Assembly: GCF_006716765.1 (NCBI RefSeq)
Contig: NZ_VFPO01000001.1
Coordinates: 1,550,001-1,614,000, forward strand
Direction of reading: 5' to 3'
DNA length: 64,000 nt
From: Actinomadura hallensis
GTDB taxonomy: Bacteria > Actinomycetota > Actinomycetes > Streptosporangiales > Streptosporangiaceae
The notes below the pieces were generated by a model. The model ran no database searches. It saw only the letters and a list, made by a program, of their open reading frames with translations, and was not told where the DNA came from. Positions within the stretch are counted from its first letter, which is position 1. Each line of letters opens with the position of its first letter. Both the position numbers and the translations under genes were made by a program. This document shows, piece after piece, positions 1 through 8,656 of the stretch.

Positions 1-649
1 CGACGATCAGCCGGGGATGCTCCTCCGCGAGCCGCCGCGCGACGGCCTTGGCGTACTCCGACGTCCGCTCCGCCTTGCCGGGCGGCTCGATCGGGACGTA
101 GAGGTGCAGCCCCTTCTTCCCGCTCGTCTTCGGGTAGGACTCCAGGCCGTCCTCGGCGAGCACGTCGCGCAGGAGCGCCGCGACCTCGCACGCCTCCGTG
201 ATCGTGGCGGGCGGCCCCGGGTCGAGGTCGAAGACGAGCAGGTCGGGGGTGTGCACCTTGCCGCGCGGCCCGACCTTCCACTGCGGTATGTGCAGTTCCA
301 GCGCGGCGAGGTTCGCGCACCACACCAGCGTGGGCAGGTCGTCGATGACGATGAAGTCGAGCGTGTCGCGCCCGGTGGAGCTGCCGGGGGTGGGGACGGT
401 GGCGGTCCGCACCCAGTCGGGGGTGTGGGACGGCGCGTTCTTCTCGAAGAACTTCCCGCCGTCCACGCCGTCGGGCCACCTGATCCGGGTGGCGGGACGG
501 TCCTTCAGGTGCGGCAGCATCACGGGGGAGATGCGGGCGTAGTAGTCGATGACCTCGCCCTTGGTGAACTCCGGATAGAGGTTCTTGTCGAGGTTGGACA
601 GCGACAGCTGCTGCCCGTCCACCTCCACGGTCGTCCGTTTACCGGCCAC
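1..649 (-). CDS. ligD: NHEJ DNA polymerase, LigD polymerase (PolDom) type, 3' part beyond window
   Basis: This is the archaeo-eukaryotic-primase-type polymerase of bacterial non-homologous end joining, which fills gaps at broken DNA ends with Ku and a ligase. The visible part carries the family opening LSNLDKNLYPEFTKGEVIDYY, then a DLDPG metal-binding motif and the SGKKGLHLYVPI segment. The gene runs off the left edge, so the C-terminus is missing. I chose the GTG at 649 because GGAG lies five bases upstream and homologues begin near MAGKRTTVEV. An in-frame GTG at 667 would overlap the ligase stop as GTGA, so the two genes are probably translationally coupled either way. Here the polymerase is a separate gene rather than fused to the ligase as in mycobacterial LigD. 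Confidence 0.9.
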   Translation of the reverse strand, partial: MAGKRTTVEVDGQQLSLSNLDKNLYPEFTKGEVIDYYARISPVMLPHLKDRPATRIRWPDGVDGGKFFEKNAPSHTPDWVRTATVPTPGSSTGRDTLDFIVIDDLPTLVWCANLAALELHIPQWKVGPRGKVHTPDLLVFDLDPGPPATITEACEVAALLRDVLAEDGLESYPKTSGKKGLHLYVPIEPPGKAERTSEYAKAVARRLAEEHPRLIV

Positions 650-663
650 GGGCGCTCCAGGGC

Positions 664-1638
664 TCACTGCTCACTGGTGACCTCCAGGGGGTCCTTGTCG
701 TCGCGGAGGCCGCGCCAGGACGGGAAGCGGAGGCGGCCCTCCCTGGTGCGTGCGCTGTACGCCACCTCCCCGACGAGGCGTGGCTCAACCCATTGGGCGT
801 CACGGGCGAACTCGCGCGGGACGGGGTCGTCGTAAGGGCTGGTGAGCCGGCGCAGGGGCCATAGGAGCTCGTACAGGTCGTCCAGGGCGCGGTCGCTGAA
901 GCCGGTGCCGACGTGTCCGACGAAGCCCAGCTGTCCCTTGACGTCGTACTCGCCGAGCAGCAGCGACCCCACGCCGCCCTCCCGCCGTCCCTTGCCGGGC
1001 TTCCAGCCGCAGATGACGACCTCGCGCGTCATGAAGTTCTTGACCTTGAGCCAGAAGTCGACGCGGCGGCCCGGACGGTACGGCGAGGCGAGGCGCTTGG
1101 CGAGCAGCCCTTCCAGGTGCTGCTCGCGGGTGAAGGCGAGCAGCTCGTCCACCTGGGCGGTGTCGCCGCCGTGCAGGTACGGGGGCACCTCCACGGGACC
1201 GGCTGCGGCGAGGTCCAGCTCGTCCAGCAGAGAGCGGCGGTCCGCGTACGGCACGTCGTACAGGACGTGCCCGTCCAGGAACAGGAGGTCGAAGATCACG
1301 TACCTGACCGGGACCTCGCGGATCAGCCTGGGGTCGGGCCTGGTCACGTGCATGCGGCGTTGCAGGCGTTCGAAACTGGGGCGTCCCTCCTCGAAGGCGA
1401 CGACCTCGCCGTCCAGGACGACGTCGTGGCCGGGGAGGAGGTCGGTCAGGGCGGACAGCTCGGGGTAGCGGCTCGTCACGTCGCCGCCGCGCCGCCCAGT
1501 GGCCTGGACGCCGCCGGCGGAGGCGTGCGCGATGACGCGCACGCCGTCCCACTTCAGCTCCAGGCCCCACTGCTCGCCGTCGGGGGGAAGCTCCCCGGTG
1601 GCGGCCATCATCGGCTCAACGGGCCACGGCATGGTCAT
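664..1638 (-). CDS. ATP-dependent DNA ligase (NHEJ ligase, LigD ligase-domain type)
   Basis: This 324-residue ligase seals nicks and breaks using ATP. Adenylation motif I is visible as ELKWDGVR with the nucleotide-accepting lysine near residue 29, followed by LDGEVVAF and VIFDLLFLDG (motifs III-IIIa) and LLAKR/WLKVKN (motifs IV-V). The C-terminal OB-fold carries the VGHVGTGF segment typical of LigD ligase modules. Length fits a stand-alone ligase domain without polymerase or phosphoesterase. It lies upstream of, and nearly overlaps, the polymerase gene at 649, and is divergent from Ku at 1767, so the three form one repair locus. LigC-type stand-alone ligases are the alternative classification. 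Confidence 0.9.
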   Translation of the reverse strand: MTMPWPVEPMMAATGELPPDGEQWGLELKWDGVRVIAHASAGGVQATGRRGGDVTSRYPELSALTDLLPGHDVVLDGEVVAFEEGRPSFERLQRRMHVTRPDPRLIREVPVRYVIFDLLFLDGHVLYDVPYADRRSLLDELDLAAAGPVEVPPYLHGGDTAQVDELLAFTREQHLEGLLAKRLASPYRPGRRVDFWLKVKNFMTREVVICGWKPGKGRREGGVGSLLLGEYDVKGQLGFVGHVGTGFSDRALDDLYELLWPLRRLTSPYDDPVPREFARDAQWVEPRLVGEVAYSARTREGRLRFPSWRGLRDDKDPLEVTSEQ

Positions 1639-1766
1639 ATCGGCGTCTTACCCGGTCCCGCCGCACAGAAAAGGATCAAGAGTCCGTTCTGGCGCAAAAC
1701 GAACACGGTTGCGACGCTATGAGCATGACGCGTGCTGGGGCGCGACTTGCTGGGTAGGGACTGGTC

Positions 1767-2681
1767 ATGCGGAGTATCTGGAAGGGCGCCATCTCGTTCG
1801 GGCTGGTGACGATACCGGTGAAGCTGTACTCGGCGACCGAGCAGAGGGACGTCCGCTTCCACCAGGTGCACCGGAAGGACGGGGGGCGCATCAAGTACAA
1901 GCGGGTCTGCACCATCGACGGCGAGGAGGTCCCGTACTCCGACATCGCCAAGGGGTACGAGCTGCCGAGCGGCGAGATCGTCGTGCTGACCGACGAGGAC
2001 TTCGCCGAGCTGCCGCTGTCGACCAGCCGCCGGATCGACGTCCTGCAGTTCGTCGAGCAGGAGGAGGTCGACCCGATCTACTTCGCGAAGTCCTACTACC
2101 TGGAGCCCGACGCGCAGGGCGCCAAGCCGTACGTGCTGCTGCGGGACGCGCTGGAGAGCTCCGGGCAGGTCGCCATCGTCAAGATCGCGATCCGGCAGCG
2201 GGAGTCGCTGGCGACGCTGCGGGTCCGCGAGGGCGTGTTCGTCCTGGAGACGATGCTGTGGCCCGACGAGGTCCGCACGCCCGACTTCCCGTTCCTGGAC
2301 GAGGACATCGAGATCCGCAAGCAGGAACTGTCGATGGCGACGTCCCTCATCGAGTCGATGGAGGGCGAGTTCGACCCGTCCCAGTACAAGGACGCCTACC
2401 GCGAGGCCCTCCAGGCGGTCATCGACGCCAAGATCGAGGGCCGTGAGGTGGCGCGGCCCGCCGAGGAGGCCGAGGAGGAGCCCGCCGCCGACCTGCTCAG
2501 CGCGCTGCGCGCGAGCGTCGAGGCGGCGAAGAAGAGCCGGGGCGAGAAGGCGGCCAAGGCCTCGTCCGGCAAGGGGACGTCCCAGAAGAAGACCACCACC
2601 GCCCGCAAGTCGTCGTCCTCGTCCTCCAAGTCGGGGCAGAAGAAGGAGCCGGCGAAGAGCCGGACCCGCAAGTCCGCCTGA
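1767..2681 (+). CDS. ku: Ku protein, NHEJ end-binding
   Basis: The 304-residue product is the bacterial Ku homodimer that encircles double-strand ends and recruits LigD-type enzymes. The family opening MRSIWKGAISFGLVTIPVKL is present, followed by the Ku core to about residue 230. The C-terminal tail after about residue 245 is rich in Lys, Ser and Arg (AKSRTRKS end), the kind of basic extension that in other actinobacterial Ku proteins adds DNA contacts. The start is fixed by an AGGGA about six bases upstream and by the conserved N-terminus. It is divergent from the ligase and polymerase genes across a 128-base gap that must hold both promoters. Confidence 0.95.
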   Translation: MRSIWKGAISFGLVTIPVKLYSATEQRDVRFHQVHRKDGGRIKYKRVCTIDGEEVPYSDIAKGYELPSGEIVVLTDEDFAELPLSTSRRIDVLQFVEQEEVDPIYFAKSYYLEPDAQGAKPYVLLRDALESSGQVAIVKIAIRQRESLATLRVREGVFVLETMLWPDEVRTPDFPFLDEDIEIRKQELSMATSLIESMEGEFDPSQYKDAYREALQAVIDAKIEGREVARPAEEAEEEPAADLLSALRASVEAAKKSRGEKAAKASSGKGTSQKKTTTARKSSSSSSKSGQKKEPAKSRTRKSA

Positions 2682-2691
2682 GCGCCCGCGT

Positions 2692-2719
2692 CCGCCCGCC
2701 GCCGGTGTGCGGCGGGCGG
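2692..2719. terminator. Hairpin between convergent ku and SOD-like gene
   Basis: An 11-bp perfect GC stem (CCGCCCGCCGC with GCGGCGGGCGG) with a six-base loop lies in the short gap between two converging genes. It could end transcription in both directions. There is no clear T-tract, which is common for actinomycete terminators. Confidence 0.6.
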
Positions 2720-2738
2720 CGCGGTCCTGGTGAGCTTC

Positions 2739-3263
2739 TCAGAACGGGAGGAAGGTGCAGGTCAGGCGTGCGCCCGCGTCGCCGGTCGCGGGGTCGGTGC
2801 GCTCCGCGTGGATGACGAGGGACCCGGCCGCCCCTGGGGCGACCCGCCACGGCACGTCGGCCCGGGAACTCCCCGTGCCGTCGCGGCCGATCCGCACGTC
2901 CAGCCAGATCTCCTTCTCGCGGAGCGGCGTGCCGGGCGCGGCGTCGGGGTTCGCGTAGTGGGGCCCGGCGTCCTCGGGCCTCGGCCCGCACGCGTTCACG
3001 TGGACGTGGACGCCGAACGTCCGCCCGGCCGCCTCGCGCGGGAAGCCGGAGACCTGCAGGCCGACGATCGTGCTGTTCCCCTGCCGGACGGTGTAGATCT
3101 CCGTCTCCGTGCCGGCGTAGGCGTCGTCGTAGACCCGGGTCGGGCCCGTGACGGCGGTGATGTCGATCGAACCGGGGTCGGCCAGGGCCGGGCCGGCGGC
3201 GGGCGGCGCCAGGACGGCTCCGGCCGCCGCCAGGACGACGGCGGTGCGGGCGGACGGTCGCAT
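2739..3263 (-). CDS. Exported Cu/Zn superoxide dismutase-like protein
   Basis: The 174-residue product begins with a Sec signal peptide (MRPSARTAVVLAAAG, cleavage near PALA-DPG). Its mature part resembles the copper/zinc SOD fold: FGVHVHVNACG and a second stretch DAGPHYANPD match the two histidine-containing metal loops. The terminal TCTFLPF supplies a Cys that could pair with the Cys of VNACG. Not every canonical copper ligand is obvious, so it may be a SOD-like domain without dismutase activity. The start is the ATG at 3263 with GGAGGA seven bases upstream; an upstream in-frame ATG only translates the palindrome at 3274-3317. Confidence 0.7.
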   Translation of the reverse strand: MRPSARTAVVLAAAGAVLAPPAAGPALADPGSIDITAVTGPTRVYDDAYAGTETEIYTVRQGNSTIVGLQVSGFPREAAGRTFGVHVHVNACGPRPEDAGPHYANPDAAPGTPLREKEIWLDVRIGRDGTGSSRADVPWRVAPGAAGSLVIHAERTDPATGDAGARLTCTFLPF

Positions 3264-3273
3264 GGGCTGTTCC

Positions 3274-3317
3274 TCCGTGTGCAGGATGCGAATGATCATC
3301 CGCATCCTGCACACGGA
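3274..3317. promoter_or_regulatory. 44-bp near-perfect palindrome over the SOD-like gene's leader
   Basis: Two perfect 17-base arms (TCCGTGTGCAGGATGCG and its complement) flank A-ATGATCAT-C, whose centre is itself palindromic, leaving a single mismatched pair. The arm nearest the gene contains the GGAGG used by the ATG at 3263. It may be a metal-responsive operator, or an RNA hairpin masking the ribosome site; which one is inference. Confidence 0.6.
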
Positions 3318-3440
3318 GAGTGATCATTACCTCACCCGACACGCCGCGTCGGTGAAAACCCTGCTCACCGCGGTAGCGCGAGCACGGTCGCGCGGCGAGC
3401 CGTCAGGCGGGGCCTGGGGCGCCACCGCACTGAACGGGGA

Positions 3441-3743
3441 TCAGTTGCTGCGGCGGGCGGTCAGGACGCGGCCGAGCACCGCGGCGGCCTCGGCGGGATC
3501 CGAGCACGGAGCGATCCGCTCGCCCCAGCCGTGGAAGTACGACCAGGTGTCGCCGGAGCGGTCGCGGGCCGCGATGACGTTCTCGTCCATTGCCGGGGTG
3601 CTCGGGTCGGACACGAGGGCGCAGGGCCAGCGGTCGTCGGGCGCGGAGACCTCGACGTTCCAGCCGCGTGCGCGCAGTTCGTCGGTCAGCCGTTCCAGGT
3701 GTGCGAGCGCCGTGTCGGCGTCGCTCATCACCTGCGTTGACAT
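3441..3743 (-). CDS. Small protein of unknown function (100 aa)
   Basis: I do not recognise a family. The product is soluble, with no signal or membrane segment: an N-terminal predicted helix (DTALAHLERLTDELRARGWNVEV), a short beta-rich centre (WPCALVSDP, WSYFHGWGERIAPC) and a C-terminal helix ending in LTARRSN. Coding is supported by third-position GC bias and clean boundaries. A second possible start is the ATG at 3728. It stands alone between the SOD-like gene and the MMPL pair, with a 268-base gap on the MMPL side in which I see no gene. Confidence 0.6.
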   Translation of the reverse strand: MSTQVMSDADTALAHLERLTDELRARGWNVEVSAPDDRWPCALVSDPSTPAMDENVIAARDRSGDTWSYFHGWGERIAPCSDPAEAAAVLGRVLTARRSN

Positions 3744-4011
3744 GGTGCCTCCAAGAACAACCCGTCATGGCGTGGGATGCCCGGGGCGGTCGTCCGCGGG
3801 CAGGTCACCCGCAGGTGCGCCACCGGCGGAACGACGCTGTTCCCCGGTCGAATGACGTTCAGTCTTCCTATCGGTGAGTAATACCACAAGCGGTTTGCTC
3901 TCATTAGGCGATCGTGTCGCCGGTCCGGGTCCGCCGGGCCGGATTCGCTGGTCGGCGGCTCGCGCGGCGACGCATCGCGGGCCGGCGGGCGCGGGCGGCG
4001 AGCGGCCGGGT

Positions 4012-6210
4012 TCAGGGGGCCGCGGGCCGGCCCGCGGGCTCCGTCCGGGGTCCGGGCGGCGCGCCGGCGGCGTCCTCCCGGAGGCCGTAGCGGCGGTAGA
4101 CCCGGGCCAGCGGGCCGGGCGCCCACCAGTTCGCCCGTCCCATGAGCCGCATCATCGCGGGCACCAGCAGCGCCCGGACGATCGTCGCGTCCAGGACGAT
4201 CGCGATGACCATGCCGATCCCGACCATCTTGATGGACGTGACGCCGGACGTCGCGAACGCGCCGATCACGACGACGAACAGCAGCGCGGCGCTGGTGATG
4301 ATGGCGCCGGTGCGCTGCACGCCCGCCGCGACGGCCGTCACGTTGGAGCCCGTCGCGTCGTACTCCTCGCGGACCCGCGACAGCAGGAACACCTCGTAGT
4401 CCATCGAGATCCCGAACAGGATGACGAGCATGAGGATCGGCATGGCGGGCGCGATGGAGCCGGTGGCGGTGAAGCCGAGCAGGTCCGCCAGGTGCCCGTC
4501 CTGGAAGATCAGGACGACGGCGCCGAAGGTGGCCGACAGCGACAGCAGGTTCATCAGGATCGCCTTCAGCGGCAGGACCACCGACCCGAACGCCAGGAAC
4601 AGCAGGACGAACGTCGCGCCCCCGACGAGCAGCGCGAGCCACGGCAGCGTGCCGCCGAGACCGGCCACCTCGTCCGCGACCCGGGCTGTGGCGCCGCCGA
4701 CGCGGACCTCCGCGCCCTCGGGCGGCGGAACGTCCCGGACCCGCTGGACGAGGTCGCGCGCCGCGCCGGAGTAGGGGTCGGCGTCGAACCTCAGCGCGAT
4801 CCGCGTCGTGGTGCCCTGGGCGCCGGTCACGGCGGTGTCCGCGGCGCCGGGGAGCGCGGCGAGGCGGTCCTCGTACGCGCCGAGCGCGGCCCGGTCGGGC
4901 GTGCCGGTGACGACCGCCTCGATCGGGCTGGTGGCGTTGCGCGGGAACCGCGTCTCCAGCGCCTCGGCGACGATCCGGGCGTCCGCGCCCTCCGGCAGCG
5001 CGGACGCGTCGACGGCGCCCCAGTTGATGCGCAGGAACGGCGCGCCGAGGCCCGCGAGCAGCGCCACGGTCACGGCCGCGTAGACGACCGGGCGGCGCAT
5101 CACGCTGCGCGCGACCCGCCCCCACCAGGCGCCGGAGCGGTCGCGCTCCCCGCTCTCCGGCCGGCCCGGAGGCGGACGGCGCCGCCCGATGGGCAGCGCG
5201 TTCACCTTCGGGCCGAGGACGGCGAGCAGCGCCGGGAGGACGGTGAGCGCGCCGATCATGCAGACGACGACGGTGGCGATGCCGCCGTAGCCCATGGAGA
5301 CGAGGAACTGCTGCTCGAACAGCAGGAGACCGGCGAGCGACACGGCGACCGTGACGCCGGAGACGGCGACGGTCCGCCCGGCGGTGGCCATGGTGGCGGC
5401 CAGGGCGTCCTCGACCGTGCGGTCGTCCCGGCGGAGTTCTTCGCGGAAGCGGCTGACCATGAAGAGCCCGTAGTCGATCGCGAGCCCCAGCCCCAGGAAG
5501 GTGGAGATGTTCACCGCGAAGATCGACACGTCGGTCACGTACGTCAGGGCGTGCAGGGCCGTGAACGAGCCGAGGATCGCCAGGCCGCCGACGAGCAGCG
5601 GCAGGCTCGCCGCGACGAGCCCGCCGAAGATCAGTACGAGCAGCACCATGAGGAGGGGCAGGGCGATGGCCTCGGCGCGCGGGATGTCGGCGGCGACGCG
5701 GTCGTCGATGGCCGCCGAGGTGCCGACCGTCCCGCCCGCCCTGGCGGTGAGCCCGCCGCCCACGCGGGTCAGGTCGTCGCTGATCGCCCGGTAGGACTTC
5801 TCCTTGGCGGCCTCCCCGTTCTCGGCGAGTTCCAGGACGGCGTAGGTCGCGGTCCGGTCGTCGCTGACGAACTGGGGTGCCCGTGTGGTCCAGTAGGTGC
5901 TGGTCGAGGTGACCTTGTCGTCGGGAAGCGCGTTCAGCGAACGTTCGACCGCGGTCCGGTAGGCGGGGTCGTCGACGCTCATGGGGCCCTCGTAGAGGAC
6001 CACGACGTCGGCCGCGTCCTTTCCGAGGTCGCGTTCGGCGATCCGCGCGGCCTCGGCGCTCTCGCTCCCGGGGATGTCGAAGCCCCCGGCGGAGGTGAGC
6101 GCGCCGAACACGCCCGTCCCCCAGACGCCGGCCAAGACCAGCGCCGCGGCGGCGGCCGCGAGGACCCGGCGGCGGCGTCGGTGGACCCAGCGGCCCCATC
6201 GCTCCAGCAT
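4012..6210 (-). CDS. MMPL-family RND exporter (copy 1)
   Basis: This 732-residue inner-membrane transporter belongs to the MMPL branch of RND proteins, which export lipids or drugs using the proton gradient. Topology is typical: TM1 (VLAAAAAALVLAGVWGTGVF), a large periplasmic domain, a first bundle containing GLAIDYGLFMVSRFREEL, a second periplasmic domain, and a second bundle containing GISMDYEVFLLSRVREEYD. The paired Asp-Tyr motifs are the expected proton-relay sites. The protein is closely similar along its whole length to the gene at 6337-8496, which points to tandem duplication. Substrate is unknown; there is no lipid biosynthesis gene beside it. Confidence 0.9.
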   Translation of the reverse strand: MLERWGRWVHRRRRRVLAAAAAALVLAGVWGTGVFGALTSAGGFDIPGSESAEAARIAERDLGKDAADVVVLYEGPMSVDDPAYRTAVERSLNALPDDKVTSTSTYWTTRAPQFVSDDRTATYAVLELAENGEAAKEKSYRAISDDLTRVGGGLTARAGGTVGTSAAIDDRVAADIPRAEAIALPLLMVLLVLIFGGLVAASLPLLVGGLAILGSFTALHALTYVTDVSIFAVNISTFLGLGLAIDYGLFMVSRFREELRRDDRTVEDALAATMATAGRTVAVSGVTVAVSLAGLLLFEQQFLVSMGYGGIATVVVCMIGALTVLPALLAVLGPKVNALPIGRRRPPPGRPESGERDRSGAWWGRVARSVMRRPVVYAAVTVALLAGLGAPFLRINWGAVDASALPEGADARIVAEALETRFPRNATSPIEAVVTGTPDRAALGAYEDRLAALPGAADTAVTGAQGTTTRIALRFDADPYSGAARDLVQRVRDVPPPEGAEVRVGGATARVADEVAGLGGTLPWLALLVGGATFVLLFLAFGSVVLPLKAILMNLLSLSATFGAVVLIFQDGHLADLLGFTATGSIAPAMPILMLVILFGISMDYEVFLLSRVREEYDATGSNVTAVAAGVQRTGAIITSAALLFVVVIGAFATSGVTSIKMVGIGMVIAIVLDATIVRALLVPAMMRLMGRANWWAPGPLARVYRRYGLREDAAGAPPGPRTEPAGRPAAP

Positions 6211-6297
6211 CGCGTCCCCCGCCCGCCCGCATCATGAATCAGTACAAATAGGCGTTAAGCAGGGTAAATTACGCAAAGTGCTGGTTTGGTCGTGCAA

Positions 6298-6325
6298 CGG
6301 TGGCCGGCGTCGCCGCCGGCCACCG
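6298..6325. terminator. Terminator hairpin between the two MMPL genes
   Basis: A 12-bp perfect stem (CGGTGGCCGGCG with CGCCGGCCACCG) and TCGC loop lies 11 bases past the stop of the 6337-8496 gene on the minus strand. It suggests the downstream MMPL copy has its own promoter in the AT-richer stretch 6226-6290. Confidence 0.7.
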
Positions 6326-6336
6326 TCCGCGCCCGC

Positions 6337-8496
6337 TCAGCCCGCGTGCGCCGGCTCCGCCGGCCGCGGCGCGGGGGAGTCGCCCTCGCGGATGCCGTAG
6401 CGGCGGTAGACCCGGGCCAGCGGGCCGGGCGCCCACCAGTTCGCCCGTCCCATCAGCCGCATCATCGCGGGCACCAGCAGGGCGCGGATGACGGTCGCGT
6501 CCAGGGCGATCGCGATCACCATCCCCACGCCGACCATCTTGATGAACATGATCCCCGAGGTCGCGAACGCGCCGATGACGACGATGAGCAGCAGCGCGGC
6601 GCTGGTGATGATGGCGCCGGTGCGCCGCACGCCCGCCGCGACCGCGGCGGTGTTGTCGCCGGTCAGGTCGTACTGCTCGCGGACCCGCGACAGCAGGAAC
6701 ACCTCGTAGTCCATCGAGATCCCGAACAGGATGGCCAGCATGAGGATCGGCATGGCGGGCGCGATGGAGCCGGTGGCGGTGAAGCCGAGGAGGCCCGACA
6801 GGTTGCCGTCCTGGAAGATCAGGACGACGGCGCCGAAGGTGGCCGACAGCGACAGCAGGTTCATCAGGATCGCCTTCAGCGGCAGGACCACCGACCCGAA
6901 CGCCAGGAACAGCAGCGCGAACGTCGCGCCCCCGACCAGCGCCGCCGGCCACGGCAGCGTCGAGCCGATGCTGTCCAGCGAGTCGACGACCTCGGCGGTC
7001 GGACCGCCCACGTGGACCTCCGCGCCCGGCGGAACCGGAACGTCCCGGACCTTCCGGACGAGGTCGCGGGCGGCCTCGGAGTTGGGGTCGGCCTCGTAGG
7101 CGAGCGCGATCCGGGTCGTGGCGCCCTCTGCGCCGGTCACCACGGCGTCCGTCGCGCCGGGCAGGGAGGCCAGGCGGTCACCGTACGCCTGGATCGCCGC
7201 CCGGTCGGACGTGCCGGTCACCACCGCCTCGATCGGGCTCGTCGCGTTGCCCGGGAACCGCGTCTCCAGCGCCTCGGCGACGACCCGGGCGTCCGCGCCC
7301 TCCGGCATGACCCTGGCGTCCGCGCCGCCCCAGTTGATGCGCAGGAACGGCGCGCCGAGGCCCGCCAGCAGCACCACGGTCGCGATCGCGTAGACGACCG
7401 GGCGGCGCATCACGCTGTGCGCGACCCGCCCCCACCAGGCGCCCGCCCGGTCGCGGTCCCCGCGCCGCCGCCCGACGGGCAGCGCGTTCACCTTCGGGCC
7501 GAGGACGGCGAGCAGCGCCGGGAGGACGGTGAGCGCGCCGATCATGCAGACGAACACGGTGGCGATGCCGCCGTAGCCCATCGAGACGAGGAAGTTCTGC
7601 TCGAACAGCAGCAGCCCCGACAGCGACACCGCCACGGTGATCCCGGAGACCGCGACCGTCCTGCCCGCCGTGGCCATGGTGGCGGCGAGGGCGTCCTCGA
7701 CCGTGCGGCTGTCCCGGCGGAGTTCTTCGCGGAAGCGGCTGACCATGAAGAGCCCGTAGTCGATCGCCAGGCCCAGCCCGAGGAAGGTCGTGATGTTCAC
7801 CGCGAAGATCGACACGTCGGTCACGTACGTCAGGGCGTGCAGGGCGGTGAACGACCCGAGGATCGCCAGGCCGCCGACGAGCAGCGGCAGGCTCGCCGAC
7901 ACCAGGCCGCCGAAGATCAGCACCAGCAGCACGATCAGCACGGGGAGCGCCATGGCCTCGGCCCGGCCGATGTCGGACGACACCCGGTCGTTGATCGCCG
8001 TCTCGGTGCCCACCGTCCCGCCGACCTTGGCGGTGAGCCCGCCGCCGACCTCGGTCAGGGCGTCCTCGACGGCCGTGAAGGCGTCGTGCCTGGCGGCCTC
8101 GTCGGACCCCGCGAGCTGGAGGACGGCGTAGGTGGATCTCCGGTCGTCGCTGACGAACTGGGGCGACCGGGTCGTCCAGTAGGTGCTGGTCGCGGCGACC
8201 TTGTCGCCGGGGAGCGCGTTCAGCGACCGTTCGACCGCCTCCCGGTACGCCGGGTCGTCGACGCTCATGGGGCCCTCGTAGAGGACCACGACGTCCGCCG
8301 TGCTCCGCCCCAGGTCCCGCTCGGCGATCCGCGCCGCCTCGGCGCTCTCGCTGCCCGGCGTGTCGAAGCCGCCGGACGCGGACAGCGCGCCGAACACGCC
8401 CGTCCCCCAGACGCCGGCGAAGACCAGCGCCGCGCCGGCGGCCGCGAGGACCCGGCGGCGTCGCCGGTGGACCCAGCGCCCCCATCGATCGAACAT
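6337..8496 (-). CDS. MMPL-family RND exporter (copy 2)
   Basis: A 719-residue MMPL transporter, the upstream paralogue of the gene at 4012-6210. It has the same twin 6-TM architecture and the same Asp-Tyr motifs (GLAIDYGLFMVSRF, GISMDYEVFLLSRV). Divergence is concentrated in the periplasmic loops, for example TAEVVDSLDSIGSTLPW against TARVADEVAGLGGTLPW, while long stretches over the membrane helices are nearly identical in DNA. It is divergent from a TetR-family gene with a dyad symmetry element between them, so this copy is probably repressed by that regulator. The substrate cannot be read from the sequence. Confidence 0.9.
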   Translation of the reverse strand: MFDRWGRWVHRRRRRVLAAAGAALVFAGVWGTGVFGALSASGGFDTPGSESAEAARIAERDLGRSTADVVVLYEGPMSVDDPAYREAVERSLNALPGDKVAATSTYWTTRSPQFVSDDRRSTYAVLQLAGSDEAARHDAFTAVEDALTEVGGGLTAKVGGTVGTETAINDRVSSDIGRAEAMALPVLIVLLVLIFGGLVSASLPLLVGGLAILGSFTALHALTYVTDVSIFAVNITTFLGLGLAIDYGLFMVSRFREELRRDSRTVEDALAATMATAGRTVAVSGITVAVSLSGLLLFEQNFLVSMGYGGIATVFVCMIGALTVLPALLAVLGPKVNALPVGRRRGDRDRAGAWWGRVAHSVMRRPVVYAIATVVLLAGLGAPFLRINWGGADARVMPEGADARVVAEALETRFPGNATSPIEAVVTGTSDRAAIQAYGDRLASLPGATDAVVTGAEGATTRIALAYEADPNSEAARDLVRKVRDVPVPPGAEVHVGGPTAEVVDSLDSIGSTLPWPAALVGGATFALLFLAFGSVVLPLKAILMNLLSLSATFGAVVLIFQDGNLSGLLGFTATGSIAPAMPILMLAILFGISMDYEVFLLSRVREQYDLTGDNTAAVAAGVRRTGAIITSAALLLIVVIGAFATSGIMFIKMVGVGMVIAIALDATVIRALLVPAMMRLMGRANWWAPGPLARVYRRYGIREGDSPAPRPAEPAHAG

Positions 8497-8550
8497 CGTC
8501 GTCTCCCCTGCTGGTGACGTCCACTAACTCTGGTGAACGCTGTTAACTGC

Positions 8551-8579
8551 GAACGGCGTAAACTTTGCATACGGCGTTC
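8551..8579. promoter_or_regulatory. Candidate TetR operator between MMPL and tetR genes
   Basis: GAACGGCGTA and TACGGCGTTC form an inverted repeat of ten-base arms with one mismatch and a nine-base AT-rich spacer. It is placed in the divergent intergenic region 54 bases from the MMPL start, as expected for a local TetR repressor. Confidence 0.55.
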
Positions 8580-8656
8580 GCTTTCGTCAAGGGTGTTTCT
8601 GGGGAATCATGCTGGGACGGGCCGGGACACGGCCGAGGACCAGGAAAGAGGCGGGA

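Noticed and set aside
3312..3855. Open frame on the plus strand starting in the palindrome
   Set aside because: It begins inside the symmetric element, has no ribosome site of its own and overlaps a better-supported minus-strand gene.
3728..8524. Long open frames on both strands over the MMPL genes
   Set aside because: They give Arg/Asp-rich repetitive translations with no domains, while the MMPL frames carry full membrane topology and family motifs.
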